Below, piece by piece: positions 61,914 to 64,000 of a stretch of DNA of 64,000 nucleotides (its first letter is position 1; each line of letters starts with the position of its first letter). The notes beneath the pieces are model-generated. The model was given only the letters and a program-made list of their open reading frames with translations, was not told the origin of the DNA and searched no databases. The position numbers were made by a program, and so were the translations under genes. This DNA is from Candidatus Krumholzibacteriia bacterium (GTDB lineage: Bacteria > Krumholzibacteriota > Krumholzibacteriia > LZORAL124-64-63): assembly GCA_016744705.1 (NCBI GenBank), contig JADGDU010000011.1, positions 79,361 through 143,360 of the forward strand, given 5' to 3'.

Positions 61914-62082
61914 TATTCTGATCTCCTTAGCTTGAAGTTTGCAGTTTGCTCTGGCCCGCAAATTTCGGGCGTCACCGTTAGAAAATGGACGGTAACACTC
62001 CGTGATGCGGATTTCCAGATTAAATGCTATGGTGATGCGCGATTAATGAAAATCAAATCACCCGCAACCATCAGGGACGATC

Positions 62083-62688
62083 ATGACCAAAAAACACGAA
62101 AACAACTGGGATAACCGCTACGACAAAGAGCAATATCACTACGGCGAAGAGCCAAACTATTTTGTGAAGCGAGAATTACCGGCCCTGCCCAAAGGACGAG
62201 GATTATTTTTGGCCGAGGGAGAAGGGCGGAACATCGTTTTTGCCGCTGGACTGGGGCATGATGTGGTGGCAGTGGATAATAGTGTGGTCGGGAAGAAGAA
62301 AGCCCTGGGTTTGGCGAAGCAGACCGGAGTGGAGATTGAGTACCGGATTGAGGATTTGATCACCGGAAAATGGGATTCGGAGAAATGGGATTTTGTGGTG
62401 CTTTGTTTTGCTCATTTGCCGCCGCAGCTCATGCAGGAAGTCCATGCTCGGGTGGCTGGGTGCTTGAATCCTGGCGGTCGGGTTTTGTTGGTCTCATTTG
62501 CGGAGAGCCAGTTTGGACGGGATTCTGGTGGGCCTCCGAGTTTGGATTGGTTGCATGATGTTGGGGTGTTGAGGGAAGAATTTGTTGGGGTGAAATGGGA
62601 GAAGCTGGAGGAGTGTGAGGTGGAGTTGGAGGAATCGGTTGGGCATATTGGAGCGGCCATGGTGATTGAGGGGGTTGGGGGGATTTAG
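62083..62688 (+). CDS. SAM-dependent methyltransferase, TehB-like
   Basis: A class I methyltransferase of 201 residues. The SAM motif LFLAEGEGRNIVFAAGLGHDVVAVDNS lies at residues 43-68, followed by a DFVVLCFAHLPP segment and LNPGGRVLLVSF near 127. The style is like tellurite-resistance TehB and related small methyltransferases. The 3' third has an extremely G-rich coding strand, ending in four G-runs across the stop codon. Substrate unknown. Confidence 0.85.
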   Translation: MTKKHENNWDNRYDKEQYHYGEEPNYFVKRELPALPKGRGLFLAEGEGRNIVFAAGLGHDVVAVDNSVVGKKKALGLAKQTGVEIEYRIEDLITGKWDSEKWDFVVLCFAHLPPQLMQEVHARVAGCLNPGGRVLLVSFAESQFGRDSGGPPSLDWLHDVGVLREEFVGVKWEKLEECEVELEESVGHIGAAMVIEGVGGI

Positions 62689-62698
62689 GGGTGGTGGG
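62670..62698 (+). other. G-quadruplex motif across stop codon
   Basis: Four G-runs, G5 (62670-62674), G6 (62677-62682), G4 (62688-62691) and G3 (62696-62698), are separated by 2, 5 and 4 bases. This meets the classical G-quadruplex pattern on the coding strand and spans the methyltransferase stop codon (62686-62688). A structure in the mRNA 3' end could influence termination or stability. Confidence 0.5.
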
Positions 62699-62727
62699 TT
62701 ATAGGGAATGTGATGATTTGTTAAGAA

Positions 62728-62754
62728 CATTGCCTGCCGGGGGGCAATGTTTTT
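62728..62754 (+). terminator. Terminator of methyltransferase gene
   Basis: CATTGCC (62728-62734) pairs with GGCAATG (62743-62749) around a GC-rich loop and is followed by a T-run. It is 40 bases after the stop codon. Confidence 0.8.
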
Positions 62755-62847
62755 GATGGTTGGGTGGTTTTTGGGATGCAATATTTAGGGCAGTCCTCTT
62801 CATTGTCTCTGTAGGGGTGGTATTGAACGGCTAAGATTGGAATTTTA

Positions 62848-62876
62848 TTGACAATAGATATCTAAAAAGGATAGAC
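62848..62876 (+). promoter_or_regulatory. Candidate promoter in the 62.7-63.0 kb gap
   Basis: A consensus TTGACA (62848-62853) stands 17 bases before ATAGAC (62871-62876). The -10 is poor. It would serve the small exported protein gene at 62998. Otherwise the 309-base gap (62689-62997) holds the terminator at 62728 and the short reading frame at 62907. Confidence 0.3.
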
Positions 62877-62906
62877 TGGTTTTTGTATTCGCTCAAGAAG
62901 CTCGAT

Positions 62907-63005
62907 ATGGACAACTATGATCTATTGCATCGCTTCACGTCGATCTCGCTCAACCTGATCGACGTACCCTTGGAACTGGAGACTCCTGGAGCTGATTATG
63001 CATAA
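62907..63005 (+). other. Short reading frame of 32 codons, possible gene remnant
   Basis: ATG (62907) opens 32 codons, MDNYDLLHRFTSISLNLID to PGADYA, ending eight bases into the next gene. The same frame is open back to 62832 without a start codon (WNFIDNRYLKRIDWFLYSLKKLD), and the sequence has a protein-like look. It may be a small upstream peptide or the tail of a decayed gene. No good ribosome binding site. Confidence 0.25.
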
Positions 63006-63348
63006 CTTTCGTGAAATGCCCTTGGTTAGAATGTTTTTAGTGGCGCTAGTGGTTTTGTTTGCTTGTGGGGCAGTGGTGCCTGGGGGGGCGTTTGCTCGGA
63101 CTTGGATGCAGAATGGGCATGAGGGGGATCCTTCGGATGGTGTAGATTCTATCGGTGGCGGCGGCGGAGATTTTGAAGGTAATGAGGACCATCTTTTAAC
63201 TGGAGAAGCAGCTAATTCTTATTGTAAAACCATATGGTATGAGGAATTTAGACATATAAATAATGAAATTATTTTCACAATAATTTTCGATGGTCAAAGC
63301 TTAGTTTTGATTTATATCACGGATGATCTTTTATGGAGGCAAAAATGA
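62998..63348 (+). CDS. Small exported protein of unknown function
   Basis: A 116-residue protein with a signal peptide (about residues 1-34, ending AFA), a Gly/Asp/Glu-rich middle (DPSDGVDSIGGGGGDFEGNEDH) and a short hydrophobic C-terminus containing one cysteine. No known family. The ATG follows GGAG by six bases. It overlaps the next gene by four bases (ATGA), so both are translated together. Base composition drops from GC-rich to AT-rich at about 63190, within this gene, which may mark a junction. Confidence 0.7.
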   Translation: MHNFREMPLVRMFLVALVVLFACGAVVPGGAFARTWMQNGHEGDPSDGVDSIGGGGGDFEGNEDHLLTGEAANSYCKTIWYEEFRHINNEIIFTIIFDGQSLVLIYITDDLLWRQK

Positions 63349-64000
63349 AGCTTCCAGCAGGAATTTCTTGCTCATGGGCTTATGAAGCTTGCATTCCCTT
63401 GGATGTGTTTCAACAGGCAACTTTTCATCAAACCCAAGAGAATTATATTAAATCAAAAGAAATCTTGGATAGTATTTTTGAGGCTGATGTTTGGATTGTG
63501 GATTCTGAGATTATTCGTGGTGACAAAATATTGGCCCTTTATGCACGAAATCTCTTTTCTCTGAAAGAGCTTCTTATTTTAAAGGAGTTCTTTGAGAGTT
63601 TGGGGATTTCTGATTTTAATTGTTTCCCCGAATTACTACTTGTGAAACTTGAATTGTATTATTTGGAAGGCGATTCAGAAAAAACAATTGCGGAGAGTAC
63701 TGAGTTTTTGTCAAAAAATGACAATCCTATTTCTCCATACACGGGTCATTTTTTATCAATTAAAGGACTTGCTTCAATTAGGGTCGGTGATTTTAATTCT
63801 GCCGCAAATGATCTTGAGATTGCCTATTCGTTTTTTGATTTCCAGGATAAGGTTTATGAGAAGGGAATGGCATCTTCTCGATTAGGTGTTCTTTTGTCGC
63901 AAGAAAGCATTTTTGGGGAATCTATAAAGTGGCTAAAACGGCCACTATCTTCTTCCCAATCCCTAAACATGCCCAGACAACAACCCATGACCCCCCCAAA
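63345..64000 (+). CDS. TPR-like protein, truncated by window end
   Basis: A reading frame with strong GGAGG site (63335-63339) and ATGA overlap with the small exported protein gene, open to the last base (218 codons seen). It has no signal peptide, so it is cytoplasmic. Helical repeats are visible from about residue 90 (ELLLVKLELYYLEGDSEKTIAES, HFLSIKGLASIRVGDFNSAANDLEIAYSFF, KGMASSRLGVLLSQESIFGESIKWLKR), in TPR-like 34-residue spacing. The coding strand is much richer in A and T than the rest of the window. N-terminal TPR regions like this often belong to large regulators, but the remainder is not visible. Confidence 0.72.
   Translation, partial: MKLPAGISCSWAYEACIPLDVFQQATFHQTQENYIKSKEILDSIFEADVWIVDSEIIRGDKILALYARNLFSLKELLILKEFFESLGISDFNCFPELLLVKLELYYLEGDSEKTIAESTEFLSKNDNPISPYTGHFLSIKGLASIRVGDFNSAANDLEIAYSFFDFQDKVYEKGMASSRLGVLLSQESIFGESIKWLKRPLSSSQSLNMPRQQPMTPP

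Noticed and set aside
1..64000. CRISPR arrays, tRNA or rRNA genes, prophage and plasmid genes
   Set aside because: I looked in all intergenic stretches and found no regularly spaced repeats, no tRNA T-loop pattern and no phage or replication genes; short tRNA-like sequences could still be missed by eye.

Overview
The window reads as chromosomal DNA of a Gram-negative (diderm) bacterium of moderate GC that respires nitrous oxide. Sec-type signal peptides, lipoproteins, a predicted outer-membrane barrel, a Sec-exported clade II (atypical) nitrous oxide reductase and an exported peptidase ending in a FlgD/T9SS-like sorting domain together suggest the FCB group and its candidate-phylum relatives (for example Krumholzibacteriota/Eisenbacteria-like lineages). 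The taxon is inferred; no rRNA or tRNA gene was recognised.

Layout. 1-10.7 kb: a compact nos operon on the plus strand (nosZ, two diheme cytochromes c, nosB-like, nosD, nosG, nosH, nosF, nosL-like, nosY) with many overlapping start/stop codons. 10.7-15.2 kb: a convergent minus-strand operon of a C69 peptidase, an unknown exported protein and a second NosD-like protein. 15.3-23 kb: a small lipoprotein, a small membrane protein behind a structured leader, a CusRS-like two-component pair, TatD, HflK/HflC and an exported M20 amidohydrolase. 23-29.4 kb: a NarL-type regulator and a pyruvate dehydrogenase-type operon (E1 alpha, E1 beta, E2, E3, lipoate ligase), all minus. 29.6-38.4 kb: ferritin, an FMN split-barrel protein, phosphomannomutase, a transglutaminase-like lipoprotein, a PAS histidine kinase with response regulator, and a radical SAM protein. 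38.4-44.2 kb: a candidate small RNA, an M29 peptidase, a NYN/LOTUS protein with a lysine-rich tail, a frame-shifted transposase, an orphan HPt protein and a TPR protein. 44.4-51.7 kb: a four-gene minus operon (peptide-binding-like lipoprotein, histidine kinase, NtrC-type regulator, barrel-SppA fusion). 51.9-58.1 kb: a plus-strand run with a frame-shifted TPR lipoprotein, zinc-ribbon membrane protein, S9 peptidase, CPBP-like protein and phosphodiester glycosidase. 58.1-64 kb: M14 carboxypeptidase, malate dehydrogenase, a methyltransferase, and an AT-rich end with a small exported protein and a truncated TPR gene.

How it fits together. The nos genes encode N2O reduction to N2 at a periplasmic copper enzyme, an electron route through the NosG/NosH iron-sulfur proteins and cytochromes c, and maturation by NosD/F/Y/L. 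Pyruvate dehydrogenase, lipoate ligase and malate dehydrogenase belong to respiratory carbon metabolism. Much of the rest is cell-envelope proteolysis and sensing. Several intergenic stretches hold RNA-like structure that no gene explains (15.9-16.0 kb, 16.5-16.6 kb, 38.65-38.75 kb). These, with the barrel-SppA operon, the duplicated NosD, the extended NosZ and the small-exported-protein/TPR pair at the right edge, are the best places for something new.
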